In this document: positions 8,963 to 16,393 of the stretch, in pieces
Numbering within the stretch: the first letter of the stretch is position 1
Layout of the letters: the number at the start of each line of letters is the position of its first letter
Source: Paraburkholderia sp. BCC1886
GTDB taxonomy: Bacteria > Pseudomonadota > Gammaproteobacteria > Burkholderiales > Burkholderiaceae
NCBI RefSeq assembly: GCF_900996245.1
Contig: NZ_CAAJGK010000042.1
Coordinates: forward strand, 1-64,000
Reading direction: 5' to 3'
DNA length: 64,000 bases
Translations under genes and position numbers: made by a program
Notes under the pieces: model-generated
What the model saw: the letters and a program-made list of their open reading frames with translations, nothing else
Databases searched by the model: none
What the model was told of the DNA's origin: nothing

Positions 8963-8976
8963 TTCACCATTGTGCA
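8963..8976. promoter_or_regulatory. IclR operator-like site 2
   Basis: TTCACCATTGTGCA, one mismatch from the perfect palindrome found in site 3. It lies just upstream of the leftward -35 and next to site 1, so paired binding of an IclR dimer of dimers is plausible. Confidence 0.55.
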
Positions 8977-9044
8977 TTGGTAAACACCTAGAGCATTATC
9001 CGGTCGCGAATAATGACGTTATCATCGTGTGAAACTAATATCCA

Positions 9045-9058
9045 TTCACCATTGTGAA
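9045..9058. promoter_or_regulatory. IclR operator-like site 3
   Basis: TTCACCATTGTGAA, a perfect 5-base palindrome (TTCAC/GTGAA) around CATT, followed by ATATCA as in site 1. It overlaps the rightward -35 in front of the regulator gene and so suggests autoregulation. Confidence 0.6.
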
Positions 9059-9079
9059 TATCACTAGCTCTGCTATATT
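9052..9079 (+). promoter_or_regulatory. Rightward promoter of the IclR gene
   Basis: TTGTGA (4/6 of a -35) and TATATT (good -10) are separated by 16 bases, about 58 bases before the regulator start codon. The -35 shares bases with operator-like site 3. Confidence 0.5.
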
Positions 9080-9136
9080 GGCGCAGCCGCGCCCGCATCG
9101 AGGCACGCCGGCGCGATAGACGGGGAGGAGCAGGTC

Positions 9137-9895
9137 ATGGAAGCGGGAAAGGACGTGGGAGCCGTCATGCAGGCGGCAGCAATCCTGCGGGCGTTGTCGG
9201 ACGCGCGCGAGCCGTTGGGCGTCACGGCGTTGGCACGCAAGGCCGAAGTCAGTCCGTCGACGACGCTGAACATTCTTCGCACGCTGGTCAAGGAGCGCCT
9301 TGTCGCGCTCGACCCGACGAACAAGACCTATAGCCTCGATCTCGGTTTGCTCGAACTCGCGAGGGTCATGCTGGGCAAAACGAAAATCGAATTGCTGCGA
9401 CCCAAGTTGCAGCGCATCGCGAACCAGTACGAAGCGACCGTCAGTCTGTGGCAGGTCAACGACCGGCAGCGCCTGTTGCTGCTCGATCGCCTGAAGCCCG
9501 GCGTGGGTGTGCATATCGAGTTTCAGATCGCGATGCGAATTCCGCTCTACGCCGGCGCGAACGGCCGCGCGGTGGCGGCCGCCTCCGACGTGCCGCGCGA
9601 CGAATTGCACGAAGCGTTCGCCCACATTCGCTGGGTCAAGCCGATGACATTCGAGCGCTATCTCGCCGAAATCGACGAAGCACGACAGCGCGGCTACGCG
9701 CTCGATATGGGCGCGCTGATCAAGAGCGTGATCTCCGCGGCCGCCGTAATTCCCGATCGCGACGGCAAGCCGGCGATGGTCGTTGGCACGCACACGTTCA
9801 ACGGTCAGCTGGACGACGACGTCCTCGACGAACTCGGTCGCGATATCGCAGCGACCTGCGCGGACGCACGGGTCGCGTTATTCGGCCGGGCGTGA
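9137..9895 (+). CDS. IclR-family transcriptional regulator
   Basis: A 252-residue regulator. The N-terminal winged helix-turn-helix spans about residues 8-65 (ALARKAEVSPSTTLNILRTL is the HTH). The C-terminal IclR effector domain runs from about 80 to 250, with typical segments such as IPLYAGANGRAVAAA and AAAVIPDRDGKPAMVVG. A strong ribosome site (GGGGAGGAG) precedes the ATG. It is divergent from the alcohol/aldehyde dehydrogenase operon and separated from it by three copies of one palindrome, so it very probably controls that operon and itself in response to a pathway intermediate. The effector is unknown. Confidence 0.92.
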   Translation: MEAGKDVGAVMQAAAILRALSDAREPLGVTALARKAEVSPSTTLNILRTLVKERLVALDPTNKTYSLDLGLLELARVMLGKTKIELLRPKLQRIANQYEATVSLWQVNDRQRLLLLDRLKPGVGVHIEFQIAMRIPLYAGANGRAVAAASDVPRDELHEAFAHIRWVKPMTFERYLAEIDEARQRGYALDMGALIKSVISAAAVIPDRDGKPAMVVGTHTFNGQLDDDVLDELGRDIAATCADARVALFGRA

Positions 9896-9939
9896 GCTCG
9901 ACCGGGTTTTCTTTAACGACGCTTTTATCAGGACGAGTC

Positions 9940-10350
9940 ATGACATTATTCGGGCGTTGCTATTGCGGTGAGATCCGCTACGAGGCAGGCGGTGAGGTGC
10001 GCTCCCGTGTTCAGTGCCATTGCCGCGAATGTCAGTACATCTCGGGCGGAAGTCCCAACGTCATCATGGCGATGCCCGCCGACGCATTCCACTACCTCGC
10101 GGGTTCCCCCAGACAGTTCTCACGCAGCGACATTGATCAGCCTGTCACGCGTGAGTTTTGCGGAACCTGCGGAACTCACCTGCTCACCCGTTCGCCGCGA
10201 CTGCCGGGGCTCGTGCTGGTCAAGGTCGGCACGCTCGACGACCCGTCCATCTTCCAGCGCCCCGACGCCGCGATCTTCGCGATCGATAAACAGGCGTTCC
10301 ATCATGTTCAGGACGATGTGCCGGTGTTCGAAAGACGGAAACCGGCCTGA
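9940..10350 (+). CDS. GFA/CENP-V-domain protein
   Basis: A 136-residue zinc-binding protein of the glutathione-dependent formaldehyde-activating fold. Zinc ligand pattern: GRCYCGEIRYE (about residues 5-15), CHCRECQ (near 27-33) and CGTCGTHLL (near 78-86). Most members have no proven substrate; some bind glutathione adducts. It follows the IclR gene by 44 bases on the same strand and could be cotranscribed. A short CCGGC/GCCGG hairpin lies at its end, between it and the convergent glycosidase-like gene. Confidence 0.88.
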   Translation: MTLFGRCYCGEIRYEAGGEVRSRVQCHCRECQYISGGSPNVIMAMPADAFHYLAGSPRQFSRSDIDQPVTREFCGTCGTHLLTRSPRLPGLVLVKVGTLDDPSIFQRPDAAIFAIDKQAFHHVQDDVPVFERRKPA

Positions 10351-10366
10351 GTAGCCGGCTCCCCGA

Positions 10367-11701
10367 TCAACTATCCGGATTGCTCGCCGTAAAGCTCGTG
10401 AACGCCCCATAGGTCGGGTTGATAAACGAGTCGTTGATCACGATCCCGAACGTATCGTTGCCGCTATCGAGCACGTAGTACATGACCGATTCGATGTTGT
10501 GCGTCTTTCTCGCCTGATAGAACTCGCCCAACTGTTCCGTGATGTACTGCGCGCGATACGCTTCGGTCTGTTCCGGGCCCGTGTTCCACTCGGTGATCAT
10601 GAACGGCACACCGTATCGCGCCTTGCAGTACGTCGGCAGGTCGAAGCCCTGGCCGCTACCATCGGTCCCGATGTCGAAGATGTCGCCGTACACCTCGTAA
10701 TTGTGCCAGGTGGTAATGTCCCAGCGCACCGTCGGATGCCCGCCCGTGCCGTCGGGCTGCGTGCCGTTCCACAACGCATCCGAGGCGCCCACGTCGGCCA
10801 CCGCGAAGTTGATCCCGCATAGCGCGGACGGCTGAACCGATTTGACGCCATCCATCATCCCGCGCATCGCGCCGCGCATCGCGGGCCAGTTCGTGTTGTT
10901 GAAGTCGAGAACGATATCGCCGGACAACGTGAAGTCCGTCACCGTGGCGTTCTGTCTCGTCAACTCGTTTCCGCATTCGTACATCGTCACGCCATACGGC
11001 GCCATTGCCCTGGCGATGATCTGCGCACTGGCATAGCCCGCCGAATAAGCCGCCGACTCGTTGGCAAAGACGTTGCCGTTCGCATCGTAGACACCCTGTT
11101 CGATCAGCACGAACAGCGTCATCCCGGCCGACTGGAACGCCTGCGCGAGTGCTGCAACCGCGCTGGTCTGTGTCGGATCGGTCGTGCAGCCCACGCGATA
11201 GGTCGTACAGCCCATCGCCTTGAGCATCGAGATGAGATGCGCGGGCGTGTAGGTGTAGTCGTAGTGTCCGTTCATGCCATAGAAGCGGCCCGGCGTCGCT
11301 GCCACGGCGATGCGCGGATCGGTGCAGGGCAACCACTGGCGGGTATCGTTGCGCACGTCCACGTTCACGTAGAACTGGTCGTCGGTGCCGCAATGCCAGA
11401 TCTTGCCGCCGTACCAGAGCACGAGCGACACGTTGTAGGTATTGCCCACGGTCGCGCCGTTCTTGTACACGACACCATTGACGAGCGTCCAGACCGCGCC
11501 GTAACTGTCCGTGAGCGCACTCGCCGCGGGCAACGTGGCACCGCTTGCCGATGTCGAACTCGCCGGCGTCGCAACCTTGGCGACCGCCTGTTTTGAAGCC
11601 ACCGCACTACTGCCGGCTTCGGAACCTCCGCCGCATGCGGCGAGTAGATAAGTACCACCGAGGGCCGTCAGTTGACCCAGAAATCGACGTCGTCTCAACA
11701 T
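10367..11701 (-). CDS. Exported glycoside-hydrolase-like lipoprotein
   Basis: A 444-residue protein with a basic N-terminus, a hydrophobic segment and lipobox LLAAC (Cys 23), then a Ser/Ala/Thr-rich linker to about residue 65. The remainder looks like a TIM-barrel glycosidase of clan A (GH5/GH39-like). YECGNEL offers the Asn-Glu acid/base pair (N245-E246) and MITEWN offers the nucleophile Glu (E371). It would act outside the inner membrane on a beta-linked polysaccharide, possibly an exopolysaccharide. It is a lone gene, convergent with the GFA gene. The specific family and substrate are not certain. Confidence 0.72.
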   Translation of the reverse strand: MLRRRRFLGQLTALGGTYLLAACGGGSEAGSSAVASKQAVAKVATPASSTSASGATLPAASALTDSYGAVWTLVNGVVYKNGATVGNTYNVSLVLWYGGKIWHCGTDDQFYVNVDVRNDTRQWLPCTDPRIAVAATPGRFYGMNGHYDYTYTPAHLISMLKAMGCTTYRVGCTTDPTQTSAVAALAQAFQSAGMTLFVLIEQGVYDANGNVFANESAAYSAGYASAQIIARAMAPYGVTMYECGNELTRQNATVTDFTLSGDIVLDFNNTNWPAMRGAMRGMMDGVKSVQPSALCGINFAVADVGASDALWNGTQPDGTGGHPTVRWDITTWHNYEVYGDIFDIGTDGSGQGFDLPTYCKARYGVPFMITEWNTGPEQTEAYRAQYITEQLGEFYQARKTHNIESVMYYVLDSGNDTFGIVINDSFINPTYGAFTSFTASNPDS

Positions 11702-12193
11702 CTTTAAAAAATTCCATTATCAAAAGAAATCCGACCACACATAAGAAATTCCCACACCTCGATTGATTGAAAACCGGTGTGGGAACGAGGACGCCGGATG
11801 CGCAGCGTCGATTCACGGACGAGCGCCGTCCAGCCGCGACAGACGCATCTGTCGCAGGTCAACATGGTTTCGATGAATGATTGGCACGTCGAATGCAATC
11901 CCGCCACTCGACGCGAGCGACTCCCGGCCGCGTCTGGAAGAACGACAGCGGACGGTTTCGTATCAGACTGAGTGATTCGCGCCTGCGCTCTTCGCAAGCT
12001 GGGGACGATAGTAACGGCGATCGCGCGACGACTAAACCCCGAATCGGCAATTCATGCCCAGAAAGGAAGAAGTTTTCTAATGTTCGCAGCGATCACCGAA
12101 ATTCCTGCTTTATCGGTACGCACTGCGCAGCATTGGACCAGCAAGGATGATTACATCCTCGTTTCAGTCGGCTTTTTTTTCCGGAAAACGAAC
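11702..12193. other. Intergenic region between two exported hydrolases
   Basis: About 490 bases between the glycosidase-like start and the tannase-family terminator. Small frames on both strands have no family resemblance. Its left end is A+T-rich (about 11,700-11,760) and should hold the leftward promoter of the glycosidase-like gene. A run of eight T lies near 12,172. No RNA gene was recognised. Confidence 0.4.
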
Positions 12194-12225
12194 GAGGCTT
12201 GCGTCCGGTACCGGACGCAAGCCTC
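12194..12225 (-). terminator. Perfect 32-base palindrome, probable terminator
   Basis: Arms GAGGCTTGCGTCCG and CGGACGCAAGCCTC are separated by GTAC, itself a palindrome. It is located 30 bases beyond the stop of the leftward tannase-family gene. In leftward reading the stem is followed by GTTCGTTTT, a short U-run, so it should terminate that transcript. On its right side the heptamer AAGCCTC is repeated in tandem three times with one degenerate unit. Confidence 0.65.
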
Positions 12226-12255
12226 AAGCCTCACACCTCAAGCCTCATGCTTCGA

Positions 12256-13980
12256 TCATTGTGTCGCGCATGTGAAGCTGGATGCAGCGTTGACATCGCC
12301 GGCGCCGGTATAGCGCGGAAAGGCCGGATATTCGCAGAGCGGCCGCGTGCGTCCCGGCACACCTGCGGTATCGGCCACCGTCTGTGCGGGCGGCGATACC
12401 CCTTTCTCGACCCAGTTCTCGAGCGTCGTGAGCGAGTCCCATGACGCATTGAACACACTGCTGACCGCATGGCCATAGCCGGGAATCTCGTAGAAGCGCA
12501 CGAAATTGGCGACCGCCGACGTACCCATGGTCGTCTGCAAACGCTGGTAGTACTGCTCGGTCGAGCGCGTGCTGACGAGCGCATCCGCGAGCCCATGGGC
12601 CATCAGGATCTTGCCGCCCTTCGCATTGAAGGCCGACAGATCCGTCTTGTTCACGTCCTGCAAACCGGTCAGCTGACTGATACGCGCTTGCAGCGCCCCG
12701 GGATTTTGCGGGTCGACGTTAAGTGAATTCGCGCTGGCATCGCGTGCCACGAAGTAGCGTATCCACTGGTCCCAGAACACGCTGAGATACGGCGCGGTCG
12801 TGGGCATCGGCGAGGCCGGTTGCGATGTGCCGAGCGCGAGCGTGACGACTGTCGGTTGAAGCGCAGATGCGTTCACCGTGCCCAGATCGGCGCCATAGAC
12901 ATTGAAACCCGGGTACTGCGTTTCACCGCTCGCGAGCGTGTAGCCAAACGTGATCGGCGTGTTGTACACGGCCAGTGCCGAAATCTGCGCATCGGACAGG
13001 CAGGTATCGCCCAGGTCCGCGCCGCCTGCGCAGCGTAACGGCGCGCCGTTGAGCGTTGCCGAAGCGGGATCGAAGGTGGCATTGCACGCGGCGACATTGC
13101 TGACGAGTCCGTCGGCCACGCCATCGAGCGTATCGCAGCTCGCCAGCACGGTGTTGAGCAACACCTTGCGTTTGGCCTGATCCAGATACGCGCCCGGCGC
13201 CGCCAGCGCGCGCGTAATACGGCCGAACTGGAGATCGAGACTCGCGGCCGCCCACGCGGGATAGAACACCAGCGAGCCGTCCCAGTCCTGCGGCCAGCGC
13301 TGCACCACGGCGAGCGCCTCGCGGCCGCCGGACGATCCACCCGCGAAGTACGAATGCGTCGGCGCCTTGACGGCATAGCGCGCATCGATCAGATAGACCG
13401 CCGCATCGCGGGTCTTCTTCAACGCGTCGCCGGAGAAGTTGCGGACCGCTTCGTCGTTCACGCCGAACGAGCCGTCCTCGCTGCCGAGCGCGTTGGCCTG
13501 ATGCCCCGAGTCGCTGGCGAAGGTCGCATAGCCACGCCCGAGCGGCGTGAGTTGCGCAGTCGGGCCCGCAGGAACGTTGCCGGTCGGAGCGGGAATCGTG
13601 CCGTCATATCCGCCGCCGCCGAACATCATGATTTTCCTGTTCCAGGTGGTGGGCATCGCGATCTGGAATTTGATCGACGGTGCGGCCGGGTCGACAGGAC
13701 TGATCGAACCGCTCACCAGGCAATATTCGCCGACGGCCTGCGCGCCGGTGCCGGTCGCCGGCATGGTCGTCGCTGCTGTCACGGTTGCGCCAGTGGTTGC
13801 GAGACCGATCGCCGAGGCGGGCACGGTCTTGCCCGCGAGTTGAGCGCAAGTAAGTGGGGTGGACACGGTCTGATTGACGCTGTCGCCGCATCCGCCTAGC
13901 GACAGCAGGGCCAACACGGGCGCGAGGACCCATGAAAACCTCGTGACGCCGGATGACCCGGCGGGGTTCTTCGTTTGCAT
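12256..13980 (-). CDS. Tannase/feruloyl esterase family lipoprotein
   Basis: A 574-residue secreted alpha/beta hydrolase. The signal peptide ends in lipobox SLGGC (Cys 31). Family landmarks: FGGGGYDG near 120, nucleophile motif AGGSSGGREAL (Ser 216), the calcium-site motif CDTLDGVADGL (281-291), HGLADALV (Asp 465) and PGYGHAV (His 503). Tannases normally carry Cys just before the Ser and just after the His (the CS-D-HC disulfide). Here these are Gly215 and Ala504, so both are lost together. It would hydrolyse aromatic esters from plant material. It is a single-gene unit with its own terminator. Confidence 0.88.
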   Translation of the reverse strand: MQTKNPAGSSGVTRFSWVLAPVLALLSLGGCGDSVNQTVSTPLTCAQLAGKTVPASAIGLATTGATVTAATTMPATGTGAQAVGEYCLVSGSISPVDPAAPSIKFQIAMPTTWNRKIMMFGGGGYDGTIPAPTGNVPAGPTAQLTPLGRGYATFASDSGHQANALGSEDGSFGVNDEAVRNFSGDALKKTRDAAVYLIDARYAVKAPTHSYFAGGSSGGREALAVVQRWPQDWDGSLVFYPAWAAASLDLQFGRITRALAAPGAYLDQAKRKVLLNTVLASCDTLDGVADGLVSNVAACNATFDPASATLNGAPLRCAGGADLGDTCLSDAQISALAVYNTPITFGYTLASGETQYPGFNVYGADLGTVNASALQPTVVTLALGTSQPASPMPTTAPYLSVFWDQWIRYFVARDASANSLNVDPQNPGALQARISQLTGLQDVNKTDLSAFNAKGGKILMAHGLADALVSTRSTEQYYQRLQTTMGTSAVANFVRFYEIPGYGHAVSSVFNASWDSLTTLENWVEKGVSPPAQTVADTAGVPGRTRPLCEYPAFPRYTGAGDVNAASSFTCATQ

Positions 13981-14122
13981 AGCCTGTCTCCATCATTGGA
14001 ATCGTTTGTCTTTCGTCTACTGATTCATGCAACGCGACACGGTTACGACCACCAGCCATCGCTCGTCATTCTGCTACAGATTCAATGTAACGAGGCGGTG
14101 ATGCTTCGCTCACTTTTCTGCA

Positions 14123-15877
14123 CTACTTTCCTGCACTACTGACCAGCCCGGCCAGTCCTGCGATGAGGAACGAAGCCAGCACATAGCCCATGACCTTGTG
14201 GAAGTAGAAGTAGTAACGCGCCCAGCCGTGCAGGTCGATGTCGTAGTGCGCTTCGCGCAGCCGGATAATGGGAAGAAGCATGTCGGCGCTGAACGCGAAC
14301 CCCAGCAACTCGCCCGATCGCTTTCTCTCACCGGACACCTTCAGCACCAGCACACCCAGCACGACGAAACCGATCGACCACCACAGCGCATAGGAAGTGC
14401 GAAAGCCGTAGCCGACGAACATCCAGTGCAGCGTCAGCAGTATCCGCTGCAAGCCGGCGGCGGCCCGGCGTTCGTGGGTCTTCCCCGCGTAAAGAATGTC
14501 GATGGCTTTATCGCCTTGATTGATCTTGTCGAGCATCCGCGCGGCCTGAGCATAGGTCTGCGGCTGGAACACGCTCTGCCGGTCCAGCCAGCCGACCCAC
14601 CACTGCCAGGTGCGCACCGCCATATCGCTTTGCGCATCGATGTCGAGCGCACTCGGGTTTTCGTACGTGAAGCCGACCAGATCGAGTTGCGGCGCCCAGC
14701 CGTCCACACATCCCTTCTGATGGACCTTGTCCTGGCAGGTCATCAGATCCTGAATGTCGCGGGCCGACGCATTGCGCAGAATCAGTTGCGCGCCGGCTTG
14801 CCAATGCGGCGGCGGGCGCGATGCCGAACCTAAGCGCAGTCCTTGCCCGATGCGTGCTCCGGTCAGATCGAGCGTGGCGAAAGAGCCGCCGCCGGAGAGT
14901 TCCAGGTTTCCTCCGACCGACAGGTACGTCATGGACGCTCGCGTGCCTATCGAAGTCCCCCGCATGATCAGGCTGCGGCCGACCGCCAGATTTTCCATGC
15001 GAAGCGTGCCGTCGAATTGCGCGGTACTCATGTCCAGTTGGCCCAGCACGCGCGTCGAGCTGAACGTCGCGTCCTTTTTGAAAACCGTGTTCTGATCCAC
15101 GTGAGCACTCTGACCGACCTCGGCCGAATCGAATGCGAACGGACCGGTAATCGTCGTCTTGCGAATGTTCAGTTCGTCGCCGATCTTGAGCGACGTCAGC
15201 CTCACCTCGGAAAAAGTCGCGCCGGTGGCATAGAAGCCCTTGGTGACATTCGCCGATCCCGCCTTGAACACGCCTTTGATATCGACCGCATTCAGCGAAA
15301 GCTGGCCACCGATGTCGGCGTCCACGAGATTGACGTCATGCGCGACCGTTACGCCATCGAGAACCAGCGACGCCGACGTTTTGATGCCGCCCATGTCGAT
15401 ACCATCGTCGAACTGGCTTCCGTCGAGCAGGACCTGCGCATCGACGACCGCATGCGCCAGTCGCAACCCCTGATCGAAACGGCAATGACTGAGCGTGAGC
15501 GGCAGGGTCACGTGAGCATTGTCCAGATCGACCACTGCGGAAATTCTTGCGCCGTGAATGTCGACACCGCGATACTCGATAGCGCCGCGCAGTCGCGGAT
15601 CGACCATTAGCTTCTCGATGAACCCGGCCGACAAACTGGTTTGCATCCCTCCCGGTTCGTCGAGCGTCTGCAGATCCGCAACCTGCCCGGTGCACAGCCG
15701 TTGCCACACCCATTGCTCCTGCGCGGTCCATCTCGACGCAGGCCCCGGCAAGCGGGTCACGCACGACGCCGAAACCGCAGTGGCCGACGCACACCATGCG
15801 TTGTCTGAAATCGTCAGCCAGACGAATGCCACGACGACCAGGATAAAGCGTACGTTGCGATGAAACATACTTTGCAT
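14123..15877 (-). CDS. Membrane protein with a repetitive beta-type region
   Basis: A 584-residue protein starting MQSMFHRNVRFILVVVAFVW, a clear signal/anchor segment. Residues about 90-420 are built of repeated ~20-residue units rich in G-x-L-x-L and A-x-F patterns (for example GGQLSLNAVDIKGVFKAGSA, VLGQLDMSTAQFDGTL), like a pentapeptide-type or other right-handed beta-helix. The C-terminus has two hydrophobic segments (about 490-510 and 560-580). AAGGA sits 6 bases before the chosen ATG; a later upstream ATG lacks such a site. Function unknown. It is divergent from the small secreted repeat protein. Confidence 0.7.
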   Translation of the reverse strand: MQSMFHRNVRFILVVVAFVWLTISDNAWCASATAVSASCVTRLPGPASRWTAQEQWVWQRLCTGQVADLQTLDEPGGMQTSLSAGFIEKLMVDPRLRGAIEYRGVDIHGARISAVVDLDNAHVTLPLTLSHCRFDQGLRLAHAVVDAQVLLDGSQFDDGIDMGGIKTSASLVLDGVTVAHDVNLVDADIGGQLSLNAVDIKGVFKAGSANVTKGFYATGATFSEVRLTSLKIGDELNIRKTTITGPFAFDSAEVGQSAHVDQNTVFKKDATFSSTRVLGQLDMSTAQFDGTLRMENLAVGRSLIMRGTSIGTRASMTYLSVGGNLELSGGGSFATLDLTGARIGQGLRLGSASRPPPHWQAGAQLILRNASARDIQDLMTCQDKVHQKGCVDGWAPQLDLVGFTYENPSALDIDAQSDMAVRTWQWWVGWLDRQSVFQPQTYAQAARMLDKINQGDKAIDILYAGKTHERRAAAGLQRILLTLHWMFVGYGFRTSYALWWSIGFVVLGVLVLKVSGERKRSGELLGFAFSADMLLPIIRLREAHYDIDLHGWARYYFYFHKVMGYVLASFLIAGLAGLVSSAGK

Positions 15878-15922
15878 CGCCATTCCTTCGTTATACCCAG
15901 TCATCCTTAATTCCCGAGGTGC

Positions 15923-16345
15923 ATGATGAATCGATCGACGCTGGTTTCCGTGTTTGCCATGGTGGCGTTCTCGACGCCGGCGCTCGCGCAGGACGATCCG
16001 AACGAGCCCGTTGGCGAAACCCAGGAGCCGCTGACCGTCGCTCATCCCAAGCCGCCAAGCTCGACCCGCGACCGCTGCAAACAGGGCTACGTCTGGCGCA
16101 ATGCGACCAGCAACGATCATGTCTGCGTGACGCCTGCCACGCGCAACCGCACGGCCCAGGACAACCGGCTCGCCGCTTCGCACCGGTCTCCGAATGGCGG
16201 AGCCTACGGGCCCGACACCTGTCGTCAGGGCTACGTGTGGCGTGCGGCCCTGCCGAACGATCGCATCTGCGTGCTACCGGCCACACGCGACGCTGCGGCA
16301 CGCGACAATCAGTCCGCGCGGCAGAGAATCGCCGCGCCGGGCTGA
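15923..16345 (+). CDS. Small secreted protein with two CxxGYVWR repeats
   Basis: A 140-residue protein with a clean signal peptide (cleavage expected after TPALAQ, about residue 23). The mature part holds two copies of a ~30-residue repeat: CKQGYVWRNATSNDHVCVTP and CRQGYVWRAALPNDRICVLP, each followed by AT-R-x-x-x-x-x-DN. Each repeat has two cysteines 16 apart, which suggests one disulfide per unit in the periplasm. The repeat family is found in exported proteins of many proteobacteria without assigned function. It is divergent from the beta-repeat membrane protein and convergent with the eCIS end. Confidence 0.75.
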   Translation: MMNRSTLVSVFAMVAFSTPALAQDDPNEPVGETQEPLTVAHPKPPSSTRDRCKQGYVWRNATSNDHVCVTPATRNRTAQDNRLAASHRSPNGGAYGPDTCRQGYVWRAALPNDRICVLPATRDAAARDNQSARQRIAAPG

Positions 16346-16393
16346 GTCATCGTTCGGGCATCGGGTAGCCGCTGCAATACGGCACTACCAGGA

